Shown here: positions 1 to 7,100 of the stretch, in pieces
How the letters are laid out: each line of letters begins with the position of its first letter
Numbering within the stretch: position 1 is the first letter of the stretch
DNA from: Deltaproteobacteria bacterium
GTDB taxonomy: Bacteria > Myxococcota_A > Polyangia > Polyangiales > Houyiibacteriaceae
Length of the DNA: 64,000 bases
NCBI GenBank assembly: GCA_017644045.1
Contig: JAEPMI010000016.1
Location: 62,001-126,000, forward strand
Reading direction: 5' to 3'
Position numbers and translations under genes: made by a program
Notes under the pieces: generated by a model
Told to the model about the DNA's origin: nothing
Databases searched by the model: none
What the model saw: only the letters and a program-made list of their open reading frames with translations

Positions 1-303
1 GAGGCAGCCGAGCGCAGCGAGGGTGTCCTCGACCGCCACGTGCGGCAGCCCCGCGGGCACCTCCGCGTCCGACGCCACGATCGCGCCGGCGACCCCGTCG
101 AGCGTCTCGAGGAACGCGTGACCGTCGAAGCGCTCGCCACGGAGCGCGACGAAGAGCCCGCCCTTCGGGAGCGCGCGCGAGTCGGTGCCCACGCCGACGC
201 ACTCGATGGAGCCGTCCGTGTTCGCGCCGAGCTCGCCGCCGACGAGCTCGCAGACCTCGTCGAGGGTGAAGCGAGCCTGGTTGCTGGGGATCGGCGTGCT
301 CAT
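1..303 (-). CDS. murF: MurF, UDP-MurNAc-tripeptide--D-Ala-D-Ala ligase (N-terminal part)
   Basis: Only the first 101 codons lie in the window; the gene runs off the left edge. MurF adds D-alanyl-D-alanine to the UDP-MurNAc-tripeptide in the cytoplasm, completing the peptidoglycan precursor. The visible part is the Mur N-terminal substrate-binding domain, with the hallmark TDSRAL and GGLFVALRGERFDGHAFL stretches. The ATP-binding domain is outside the window. The ATG at 303 overlaps the murE stop by 4 bases (ATGA), so translation is probably coupled. Position directly after murE in the dcw cluster supports MurF over other Mur ligases. Confidence 0.88.
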   Translation of the reverse strand, partial: MSTPIPSNQARFTLDEVCELVGGELGANTDGSIECVGVGTDSRALPKGGLFVALRGERFDGHAFLETLDGVAGAIVASDAEVPAGLPHVAVEDTLAALGCL

Positions 304-1799
304 GCGCCCTCCCCGGTGGCGGCGGCGATGGCCGCGCGCGCGATCTCTCGGTCGTCGAAGTGACGCTTGGTCGTCCCGACGATCTGGTAGTCCTCGTGGC
401 CCTTGCCGGCGATCAGCAGGGTGTCGCCGGGTCGCGCTGCGGCGACCGCGATCTGGATCGCACGCTCGCGGTCGACCTCGACCACGAAGCCCCGGTCGGC
501 GTCGGCGCTCGCGCGCGCCAGGCCGGTGGCCTCCACGCCGGGGACGATGGCCTCGACGATCGCGCTCGGGTCCTCGGTGCGCGGGTTGTCGCTCGTGACG
601 ACGACGACGTCCGCGCCCTCGGCCGCGGCGCGGCCCATCTGCGGACGCTTGCCCGGGTCGCGGTCGCCGCCGCAGCCGAAGACGACCATGAGCCGACCCT
701 CGGTGATCGGGCGCACGGCGCGGAGGGCGTTGTGGAGCGCGTCCGGCGTGTGGGCGTAGTCGACCAGCACGGTCACGCCGCGCGGGTCCGCGACGGGCTC
801 CAGTCGACCGGGGGCGGCGGGCGCGCGACCGAGTGCAGCGCAGGCCTCGGCCGGGTCGATGCCCAGCGCGATGCCGCAGCCGAGCGCCACGACCAGGTTC
901 TCCAGGTTGTGCCCGCCGACGAGCGAGCTCTCCAGGCTCAGCGGCTGGCCGCCGTAGCTGAGCTCCGCGCGGATGCCCTCGCGCGCCATCGTGCTCCCCA
1001 CGATGCGAAGGCGCGCGTTCTCGCGGCGACCCACGGTCAGCGCGTTCGGGATCCGCTCCGCGAGCTGAGCGCCCGCCGGGTCGTCGACGTTGATGACGGC
1101 CGCCTTCGGGCCGTGCTCGGTGAAGAGCGACGCCTTGGCCTCGAGGTAGGCCTCCATCGTGCCGTGGAAGTCGAGGTGGTCGCGGCTGAGGTTGGTGAAC
1201 GCGGCGACCGCGAAGCGCGCCCCGCGCGCGCGGTCCTGCGCCAGCCCGTGACTCGAGACCTCCATCACCAGGTGGCTCGCGCCGCCGTCGACCGCCTCGC
1301 GCGCGAAGCGGGCCAGGTCGTCCGACTCGGGAGTCGTGAACGACGCGGGTCGGCGCTCCTCGCCAGCGCGGATCTCGACGGTGCCGAGCATCCAAGGCGA
1401 GCGCTCGAGCGCCCGGAGCATCCCGTCGACCAGGTAGGAGGTCGTGGTCTTGCCGTTGGTGCCGGTGATCCCGACCAGATCGAGGTGCGCGGTCGGATGG
1501 CCGTAGACCGCGTGAGCGGCAAAGGCCATCGCGCGACGCACGTCGTTCGCGATCAGCTGCGGCACGGCGAGCTCGAGCGGGCGCGAGGCGAGCACCGCCA
1601 CCGCGCCGCTCTCGATGGCGCCGGGCGCGAAGCGGGTCCCGTCGAAGCTCGCCCCTTCGATCGCGACGAAGAGGTCGCCGGCGCCGGCGGCGCGCGAGTC
1701 GTGCTGCACGCCGGTCACGTCCGCGTCCTCCACACCCTCCGGGAGGTGCAGGCGCGCGTCGGTCTGGACGCGCAGGGTCTTGGCGAGGGCGGCGAGCAT
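300..1799 (-). CDS. murE: MurE, UDP-MurNAc-L-Ala-D-Glu--meso-DAP ligase
   Basis: Cytoplasmic ligase adding the third stem-peptide residue to UDP-MurNAc-L-Ala-D-Glu. About 499 residues, normal for the family. Visible are the ATP loop GITGTNGKTTT, the segment NLSRDHLDFHGTMEAYLEAK that holds the carbamylated-lysine region, and DNPRTEDP, the motif that selects meso-diaminopimelate rather than lysine. The start is ATG 1799, which shares a base with the ftsI stop (TGATG). A GTG at 1802 is an alternative and is better spaced from a GGAGG about 7 bases upstream. The gene lies between ftsI and murF in one polycistron. Confidence 0.95.
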   Translation of the reverse strand: MLAALAKTLRVQTDARLHLPEGVEDADVTGVQHDSRAAGAGDLFVAIEGASFDGTRFAPGAIESGAVAVLASRPLELAVPQLIANDVRRAMAFAAHAVYGHPTAHLDLVGITGTNGKTTTSYLVDGMLRALERSPWMLGTVEIRAGEERRPASFTTPESDDLARFAREAVDGGASHLVMEVSSHGLAQDRARGARFAVAAFTNLSRDHLDFHGTMEAYLEAKASLFTEHGPKAAVINVDDPAGAQLAERIPNALTVGRRENARLRIVGSTMAREGIRAELSYGGQPLSLESSLVGGHNLENLVVALGCGIALGIDPAEACAALGRAPAAPGRLEPVADPRGVTVLVDYAHTPDALHNALRAVRPITEGRLMVVFGCGGDRDPGKRPQMGRAAAEGADVVVVTSDNPRTEDPSAIVEAIVPGVEATGLARASADADRGFVVEVDRERAIQIAVAAARPGDTLLIAGKGHEDYQIVGTTKRHFDDREIARAAIAAATGEGA

Positions 1800-3904
1800 C
1801 ACGACCCGTCCTCCATCCGACCGCTGTCGTCCGTCGCGGCCAGGCGCGGCGCGCCCTCGAGCGCGACGTCCGCGCGGTCCTCGCGCAGGATCACTCGGAG
1901 GCGGCTGCCCCGCTGGGCGACCTCGCCGGCGGGCGGGTCCTGCGACACGACCAATCCGGTGCCCTCGAGCTGAACCGCGAGGCCGGCTTCATGAGCGGCG
2001 ACCAGCGCCGAGCGCGCCGTCCGACCACCGAGGTCCGGCACCTGCACGCTCCCGGGCGGGACCGTCAGGGTCACGGCCGGCTCCGGCTCGTCGTTGCTCG
2101 CGTCGCGCTCGGCGAGTCGCTCGGCGCGCTCGTTCGCGCGGCGGCGACGGCGCTGCTCGCGAGCGAAGCGGTCGAGCGCCTCGCCGCCACCCTGCGCGGG
2201 CACACCGAGGTGGCGAAGCGCGGCCTCGCCGACGCGGCGGAAGACCGGGCCGGCGACGGTGCCGCCGTAGTGCGCGACGACCGGCTCGTCGACGACGACC
2301 GCCATCACGATGCGCGGGCTCTGCGCCGGCACGAAGCCGACGAAAGACGCGAGCCACCGGTCCTCGGCGTAGCCGCCAGCGACGTAGTCGGCCTTCTGCG
2401 CGGTACCGGTCTTGCCCGCGACGAGGAAGCCGTCGATGGCCGCCGGCTGACCGGTGCCGCCGGGGCCGGTGACGGCCGTGAGCATGTCGGCGACGAGCCG
2501 AGCCACGCGCGGGGGCACGACCTGTCGGCGCGCCTCCGGCAGGTACTCCTCGACCACCTCGCCGTCGTGGGTCTGCACCCGGCGAACGAGCCGCGGGTGC
2601 ATCAGTCGGCCGCCGTTCGCGAGCGCGCCCATGGCGGTCGCGAGCTGGAGCGCGGTGGCACTCATGCCCTGACCGAACGAGATCGTCGCGGCGTCCATCT
2701 CGTACCAGCGCGAGTGGTGCCGGAGCGAGCCCGCGGCCTCGCCGGGGCTCGGAATGCCCGTGACCTCGCCGAAGCCGAAGCGGCGGAACGCGCGGTAGAG
2801 CCCGCGACGACCCAGCGTGTCGCCGATCTTCGCGGTGCCGATGTTCGACGAGAACGCGAGGATCTGCGCCGGGGTGAGCTCGTCGTAGGGCGTGGTGTCG
2901 TGAATGGTGTACTCGGCCACCTCCATCGCGCCGTCCTCGCAGTCGATGAGCTGCTGGCTCCCGACCGTGCCCTGCGCGAGCGCGGAAGCGACGGTGAAGG
3001 GCTTCACGGTCGAGCCGGGCTCGAAGCGATCGGTGAAGGCCCGGTTGCGGCGATGGGACGCGGGCGAGTCGCCCGGATCGTTCGCGTCGAAGGTGGGGTA
3101 GTTCGCGACCGCCAGGAGCTCGCCGGTCCGCGGGTCCATCATGACCACCGAGCCCGCCTGCGCCTCGTAGGTGCGGATGGCCAGCTCGAGCTCGCGCTCG
3201 GCGATGTGCTGGAGCGTCTTGTCGATCGTCAGCACCAGGTCGTCGCCTTGAGCGGCGCGATCGTCCAGGAGCTGCTCGGAGTAGACGACGCGACCGCGCC
3301 GGTCGCGGATGGCGGGCACGGCGCGCGAGGACCCGCGGAGGGTCTCCTCGAACGCGAGCTCGAGGCCCTCGATGCCCTGGCCGTCGATGTTGGCGAAGCC
3401 CAGCAGATGCGACGCGAGGCGCCGGTTCGGGTAGTAGCGCCGCGACTCGCGGTCGAGATGGACGCCTTCGATGCCGAGCGCGCGGACCCGCTCGGCCATG
3501 CGCGGCGTGAGTCGCCGCTTGATCCACACGAAGAGGCGGTCCGACTCGAGCCGGCGCTGGATCCGCGCGCGGTCGACGCCGAGGAGCGCGGAGAGCTGCA
3601 TCGCCGCTGCCGCCGGGTCGACGCCCTCTTCCTTCATGCGGCGGGGGTTCGCCCAGACGCTGTCGACGTCGACGCTGACGGCGAGCTCGGCGCCGTGGCG
3701 GTCGTAGATGGTGCCGCGCTTCGGCGCGAGGCGAACCTGCCGGAGGTACTGCTCCTCGGCCATCTCGCGGAGCGCCGGGGCCCGCTCGATCTGCAGCACG
3801 TACGCGCGGTGCCCGACGGCCCCCGCGAAGCAGAGCAGCAGCGTCCCCAGGAACGCGATGCGCGCCCGAGCCCAACGCCGCTTCTTCGGAGTCAGGTTCT
3901 TCAC
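1799..3904 (-). CDS. ftsI: FtsI-type class B penicillin-binding protein with PASTA domain
   Basis: Septal peptidoglycan transpeptidase of the divisome, 701 residues, anchored by one N-terminal membrane segment (about residues 16-36). A dimerisation region follows (about 55-220), then the transpeptidase domain with catalytic Ser298 in GSTVK, SSN at 352-354 and GKTGTAQ near 497-503. After a basic, coiled-coil-like linker there is a C-terminal PASTA domain (about 615-675), as in the Spo0VD/PBP2x type of FtsI rather than the E. coli type. The GTG start at 3904 overlaps the ftsL stop by 4 bases. Its place between ftsL and murE fits cell-division PBP. Confidence 0.95.
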   Translation of the reverse strand: MKNLTPKKRRWARARIAFLGTLLLCFAGAVGHRAYVLQIERAPALREMAEEQYLRQVRLAPKRGTIYDRHGAELAVSVDVDSVWANPRRMKEEGVDPAAAAMQLSALLGVDRARIQRRLESDRLFVWIKRRLTPRMAERVRALGIEGVHLDRESRRYYPNRRLASHLLGFANIDGQGIEGLELAFEETLRGSSRAVPAIRDRRGRVVYSEQLLDDRAAQGDDLVLTIDKTLQHIAERELELAIRTYEAQAGSVVMMDPRTGELLAVANYPTFDANDPGDSPASHRRNRAFTDRFEPGSTVKPFTVASALAQGTVGSQQLIDCEDGAMEVAEYTIHDTTPYDELTPAQILAFSSNIGTAKIGDTLGRRGLYRAFRRFGFGEVTGIPSPGEAAGSLRHHSRWYEMDAATISFGQGMSATALQLATAMGALANGGRLMHPRLVRRVQTHDGEVVEEYLPEARRQVVPPRVARLVADMLTAVTGPGGTGQPAAIDGFLVAGKTGTAQKADYVAGGYAEDRWLASFVGFVPAQSPRIVMAVVVDEPVVAHYGGTVAGPVFRRVGEAALRHLGVPAQGGGEALDRFAREQRRRRRANERAERLAERDASNDEPEPAVTLTVPPGSVQVPDLGGRTARSALVAAHEAGLAVQLEGTGLVVSQDPPAGEVAQRGSRLRVILREDRADVALEGAPRLAATDDSGRMEDGS

Positions 3905-4314
3905 CGGACACGCCCCGCCGTTCGGGCCTGGCGCTGCTGGCCCCCGATCGCGATCACGCGCTCGGGCTCCGGCTCCTTCATCTTCAGCGCACCGCGCGCG
4001 ATGGCCTCCACCCGCGCAGCCTCGCGGAGCGTCGCCGCCTCGAGGCTCAGTAGACGCTTCTGCTCGACCAGCCGGCGCTGCTCGCGCCGCTCCGCGCCCA
4101 CGTCGTAGCCGAGGCGGACGGTCTCGAAGCGCATCGAGAGATGCACGACGAACGCCGCCGCGGTCGCGAGCACCGCCGCGGTCCAGAGCATCACGAAGCG
4201 GGCGCTCGAGCGCTTGCGCGGCTCGTCCTTCGCGGCCTTCTTCTTGCCCTTCTTGGGCTCGGGCGCTTCCGGCTGCGGCTCCACGGGCCGGTTCTTCTTC
4301 GGTCGACCGCCCAT
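3901..4314 (-). CDS. ftsL: FtsL, cell-division membrane protein
   Basis: 137-residue bitopic protein expected to join FtsB/FtsQ and activate FtsWI at the septum. A Lys/Pro-rich cytoplasmic tail (about residues 1-40) is followed by one hydrophobic segment (about 42-64) and a periplasmic heptad region. It ends with the family signature REAARVEAIARGALKMKEPE (arginine-rich helix, then L/KM..P). The ATG at 4314 shares a base with the rsmH stop (TGATG). A longer in-frame extension exists, but it would overlap rsmH and has no similarity to FtsL. Sequence conservation in FtsL is low, so the call leans on topology, the C-terminal motif and position between rsmH and ftsI. Confidence 0.9.
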   Translation of the reverse strand: MGGRPKKNRPVEPQPEAPEPKKGKKKAAKDEPRKRSSARFVMLWTAAVLATAAAFVVHLSMRFETVRLGYDVGAERREQRRLVEQKRLLSLEAATLREAARVEAIARGALKMKEPEPERVIAIGGQQRQARTAGRVR

Positions 4315-5219
4315 CAGCTGGCCTCCCGGGGCAAGCGGCGCGCGGCGCGCAGCTTGGCGGTTCGAGCGCGCGGGTTGCGCGCCTTCTCTTCCTCGGTCGC
4401 CTGGACCGGCTTCTTGGTGAGCGGCTTCAGCGCCTCGTCCTCGCGGAACGCCCACTTCACGATCCGGTCCTCGAGCGAGTGGAACGAGATGAGCGCTACG
4501 ACGCCGTCGTCGTTCAGCACGTCCTTCGCGAAGCCCACCAGCCCCTCGAGCTGGCCGAGCTCGTCGTTGACCGCGATGCGGAGCGCCTGGAAGGTGCGGG
4601 TCGCGGGATCGATGCGCCCGCGCTTGGGACCCATCACCCGGACCACCGCTCGACGGAGATCGTCGGTGGTCTCGAGCTCCCCCTCGTCGCGCATCTTCAG
4701 GATCATTCGCGCGATGGGGCGGGAGCGACGCTCCTCGCCGTACTGGTAGATGATGTTGGCCAGGCTCTCGGCGTCCTGCTCGTCGATGAGATCGAGCGCG
4801 GTCGGGCCCTTCGTCGGGTCCATGCGCATGTCGAGCGGACCGGACTCGCGGAAGGAGAAGCCCCGGGTGGGGTCGTCGATCTGCGGCGAGCTGACGCCCA
4901 CGTCGGCGATCAGTCCGTCCACGCGCTCGACGCCGATTTCGGCCAGGAGCTTCGGCAGGTCGCCGAAGGCGCCGTGGACGAAGGTCACGCGGTCGCCGTG
5001 CGCGGCGAGACGCTCCTTCGCCGCGGCGAGCGCGGCGGGGTCACGGTCCACACCGATGAGCCGCCCGTCGGGAGCGCTTCGCTCGAGAATGGCCTCGGAG
5101 TGGCCACCGCCCCCGAGGGTGGCGTCGCAGTAGAGACCGCCGCTCCGCGGCGCGATCGCATCGATCGTCTCCTCGAGGAGGACCGTCTCGTGGACGAAGG
5201 TCGGGCTCACTTCGGTCAC
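4314..5219 (-). CDS. rsmH: RsmH (MraW), 16S rRNA m4C1402 methyltransferase
   Basis: S-adenosylmethionine-dependent methylation of N4 of C1402 in 16S rRNA. 301 residues. It begins with FVHETVLLEETIDAI and carries the SAM-binding DATLGGGGHSEAIL, then IADVGVSSPQID, GFSFRESGPLDMRM and the C-terminal ISFHSLEDRIVK, all diagnostic of MraW. The start is GTG 5219, whose TGA overlap with the mraZ stop gives a 4-base coupling. A second GTG three codons in is possible. It is the second gene of the dcw cluster, as in most bacteria. Confidence 0.95.
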   Translation of the reverse strand: MTEVSPTFVHETVLLEETIDAIAPRSGGLYCDATLGGGGHSEAILERSAPDGRLIGVDRDPAALAAAKERLAAHGDRVTFVHGAFGDLPKLLAEIGVERVDGLIADVGVSSPQIDDPTRGFSFRESGPLDMRMDPTKGPTALDLIDEQDAESLANIIYQYGEERRSRPIARMILKMRDEGELETTDDLRRAVVRVMGPKRGRIDPATRTFQALRIAVNDELGQLEGLVGFAKDVLNDDGVVALISFHSLEDRIVKWAFREDEALKPLTKKPVQATEEEKARNPRARTAKLRAARRLPREAS

Positions 5220-5668
5220 AGCCCCAGCTCCGCCAGTCGCTGCGCGAGCACCGCTCGCTTGTCGAGATCCTCGAGCACGCCGTCCCGAAGGGCGTCGAAG
5301 GCCTCGCGGTCCCAGAGCTCGGCGTGGCGACCCATGCCCGCCCAGAGCACCTCCCGGTCGAGGGAGGCGTGGTTGCGCAGGGCGGCCGGAATGAGGATGC
5401 GGCCAACCTTGTCGAGGTCGCACTCGACGGCGCCAGAGACATAGATGCGACGGAGCATGGCCACGCTGGGGTCGAACTGCGGCAGAGCCGACAGTCGTTC
5501 CTCGAAGGCCATCCACTCGCCCATCGGGTAGGCGACGACGCACGGGTCCAGGCCGCTGGTCAAAACGACCTTCGACTCTCCAGACGCAGCGAGGACCTCT
5601 CGGTAGCGCGCCGGCAAGCTGGTGCGCCCCTTCTTGTCGATCGCGTGCTCGTAGCGGCCTCGGAACAC
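5216..5668 (-). CDS. mraZ: MraZ, transcriptional regulator of the dcw cluster
   Basis: DNA-binding ring-forming regulator that heads the division/cell-wall cluster. 150 residues with the two tandem SpoVT/AbrB-like halves, each with its DxxxR motif (DKKGRTSLPARYR near residue 11 and DKVGRILIPAALR near 84). The GTG start at 5668 gives the canonical MFRGRYEH N-terminus. A GAAGG lies immediately upstream and is only a weak ribosome site. In known systems MraZ represses its own promoter by binding TGGGN repeats with 10-bp phasing; a matching array lies at 5714-5743. Confidence 0.95.
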   Translation of the reverse strand: MFRGRYEHAIDKKGRTSLPARYREVLAASGESKVVLTSGLDPCVVAYPMGEWMAFEERLSALPQFDPSVAMLRRIYVSGAVECDLDKVGRILIPAALRNHASLDREVLWAGMGRHAELWDREAFDALRDGVLEDLDKRAVLAQRLAELGL

Positions 5669-5713
5669 CTTCGTTCATCCGCGGCGGAAAGAGCGCCGAC
5701 CCATCTGAGGCCG

Positions 5714-5743
5714 GTCTTGGCACTTCTTGCCACTCTTTACCAC
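5714..5743 (-). promoter_or_regulatory. Three 10-bp direct repeats, probable MraZ operator
   Basis: On the minus strand, three adjacent decamers read GTGGTAAAGA, GTGGCAAGAA and GTGCCAAGAC. Each contains a TGGNA-like core with exactly one helical turn between cores, which is the layout of the TGGGN-N5 boxes bound by MraZ in other bacteria. The array lies 46 bases upstream of the mraZ start and just downstream of a good -35/-10 pair, so bound MraZ would block transcription of its own cluster. The core here is TGG(T/C)A rather than TGGGN, which would be a lineage variant. Confidence 0.7.
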
Positions 5744-5751
5744 CGCGCCCG

Positions 5752-5780
5752 AAGCTACGGGGGTGTCACCGGGGTGTCAA
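5752..5780 (-). promoter_or_regulatory. Probable promoter of the dcw cluster (PmraZ)
   Basis: Minus-strand TTGACA (5780-5775), a perfect -35 hexamer, is followed after 17 bases by TAGCTT (5757-5752), a partial -10. Initiation would fall near 5745, inside the edge of the MraZ-like boxes. The -35 lies within a pair of GGGGTGTCA direct repeats on the plus strand (5759-5779), which may bind another regulator. Confidence 0.6.
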
Positions 5781-5884
5781 CCTTCTTTCCGATCGACGTT
5801 TTGCCCTTGTTTTTCAGGGGCGGAACGTTCGTTCAGCGGTCCCTGAGGGCGCGGTGGGGAATGGTGGATCGTGGGCACCACGCC

Positions 5885-5941
5885 GGGGTCATCAGACCCC
5901 ACCCGGGGGATCAATGGTGATCCCCTATGGAGTGCCATTGA
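5885..5941. other. Tandem perfect hairpins with an alternative pairing
   Basis: Two perfect stem-loops lie side by side: GGGGTC-ATCA-GACCCC (5885-5900) and GGGGATCA-ATGG-TGATCCCC (5906-5925). The second overlaps a competing stem, TCAATGG (5911-5917) with CCATTGA (5935-5941), so the two cannot form together. They occupy the divergent region between mraZ (minus) and the membrane protein at 6075 (plus). They could form in a leader of the plus-strand gene or serve as palindromic binding sites. Neither stem is followed by a T-run. The rest of 5669-6074 holds the mraZ promoter and nothing else recognised. Confidence 0.5.
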
Positions 5942-6074
5942 AGTCATTCACACCGTATCAATGATGCCTTAGCTGTCTATTTTGCGACGATGCGACTGTC
6001 AGACTCGGCCATCGACCTCGAACGGGGATACTCCGGATCTGGACGACCGGAGCCGCCTCTGCCAGCTTCGACGG

Positions 6075-6413
6075 GTGAGCTCGGTCGCCGACGAGAGCCT
6101 CGAGGAGGCCTGGACCCTCGTGGAGGAGGGTTGGGAGGACGACGGAGCCCACAAGCGCTTCATCGCGCTCTGCGACGCGGTCGGCCGACTCGACGAGGCC
6201 GGAGCCCGCTACCGGGCGGTCCAGGAGAGCGACGAAAAGCGCGCCCCGGAGGCCAAGCGACGGATCGACCAGATCGTGGTTCGGGCCCTCGCGACCCTGC
6301 AGGCCCAGCGGGTCGACCCGCCCGATCGACCCCGCCGGACGCTCTTCTGGGTCGCGGTGTTCGTCTTCCTGGCGATCTGCCTGACGACGATGTGGATGAT
6401 CCGCGACCTCTGA
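6075..6413 (+). CDS. Small protein with C-terminal membrane anchor
   Basis: Unrecognised protein of about 112 residues. The soluble part is acidic and alpha-helical in character, with Ala/Arg/Glu-rich stretches (EEAWTLVEEGWEDDGAHKRF, then LDEAGARYRAVQES) resembling a degenerate helical-repeat fold. The final about 20 residues before a short RDL tail form one hydrophobic segment, so it looks tail-anchored in the inner membrane. The start is uncertain. GTG 6075 is chosen because the reading frame back to ATG 5982 has an unlikely low-complexity composition; no strong ribosome site is seen for either. It lies 18 bases before the MglA-like GTPase and is probably co-transcribed with it. Confidence 0.65.
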   Translation: MSSVADESLEEAWTLVEEGWEDDGAHKRFIALCDAVGRLDEAGARYRAVQESDEKRAPEAKRRIDQIVVRALATLQAQRVDPPDRPRRTLFWVAVFVFLAICLTTMWMIRDL

Positions 6414-6431
6414 CCCTGGTAGGCTGCGTCC

Positions 6432-7100
6432 GTGCAGGTCGACTTCCACGCCCGGGAGATCACCGTGAAGCTCGTCTACTACGGCCCGGCGCTGAGCGGG
6501 AAGACGACGAACCTCCAGGCGATCCACCAGCTCGTCACCAGCGAGACCGCCGGTCGGCTGATGACCCTCGAGACTCGCGACGACCGGACCCTCTTCTTCG
6601 ACCTGCTCCCGCTGACCTTCGCGGGCGGTCAGAACCTCCAGGTCCGCTTCAAGCTCTTCACCGTCCCCGGCCAGGTGATGCACAACGCGACCCGCCGGCT
6701 GGTGCTCCAGGGCGCCGACGGCACCGCGTTCATCGCCGACTCGCAGAAGTCGGAGACCAAGGCCAACCAGCAGGCCTTCCTGAACATGCGGAAGAACCTG
6801 CAGGAGAACGGCATCGACCCCGACACCCACCCGGTGGTCGTCCAGTTCAACAAGCGCGACCTGCCGGCCGTTCGCACCGACGAAGAGATCGACCGATTGG
6901 CGACGCGCGGGCGAGAGCCCGTCTTCAAGGCCATCGCGACTCGGGGCGTCGGTGTGATCGAGACCTTCATCGGACTCACGGAGATCACCTGGCGCCACCT
7001 CGAGTCCGTGCACCAGCTCCACGACAAGTTCGGGCTCCACCCCGACGAGTTCCTCGACACGGTTCGCGAACGGCTCGGCATCGGGAGGGCCGCGGAGTGA
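6432..7100 (+). CDS. MglA-like small GTPase
   Basis: Ras-superfamily GTPase related to MglA, the polarity switch for gliding and pili in Myxococcus. 222 residues, slightly longer than MglA. The P-loop GPALSGKTTN has Lys24. LETRDDRTLFFDLLP matches the MglA switch-1 region with its arginine, and TVPGQ supplies the switch-2 Gln. NKRD serves as the guanine-recognition motif. No MglB (Roadblock) partner is nearby. The GTG start at 6432 gives the family N-terminus. The stop overlaps the start of the PocR kinase by 4 bases, implying a shared signalling function. Paralogues of MglA are frequent in this phylum, so a role in motility is not implied. Confidence 0.9.
   Translation: MQVDFHAREITVKLVYYGPALSGKTTNLQAIHQLVTSETAGRLMTLETRDDRTLFFDLLPLTFAGGQNLQVRFKLFTVPGQVMHNATRRLVLQGADGTAFIADSQKSETKANQQAFLNMRKNLQENGIDPDTHPVVVQFNKRDLPAVRTDEEIDRLATRGREPVFKAIATRGVGVIETFIGLTEITWRHLESVHQLHDKFGLHPDEFLDTVRERLGIGRAAE

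Noticed and set aside
5938-5984. Promoter for the plus-strand GTPase operon (TTGAAG with an AT-rich stretch)
   Set aside because: No -10 with acceptable spacing could be placed, so I did not list it.
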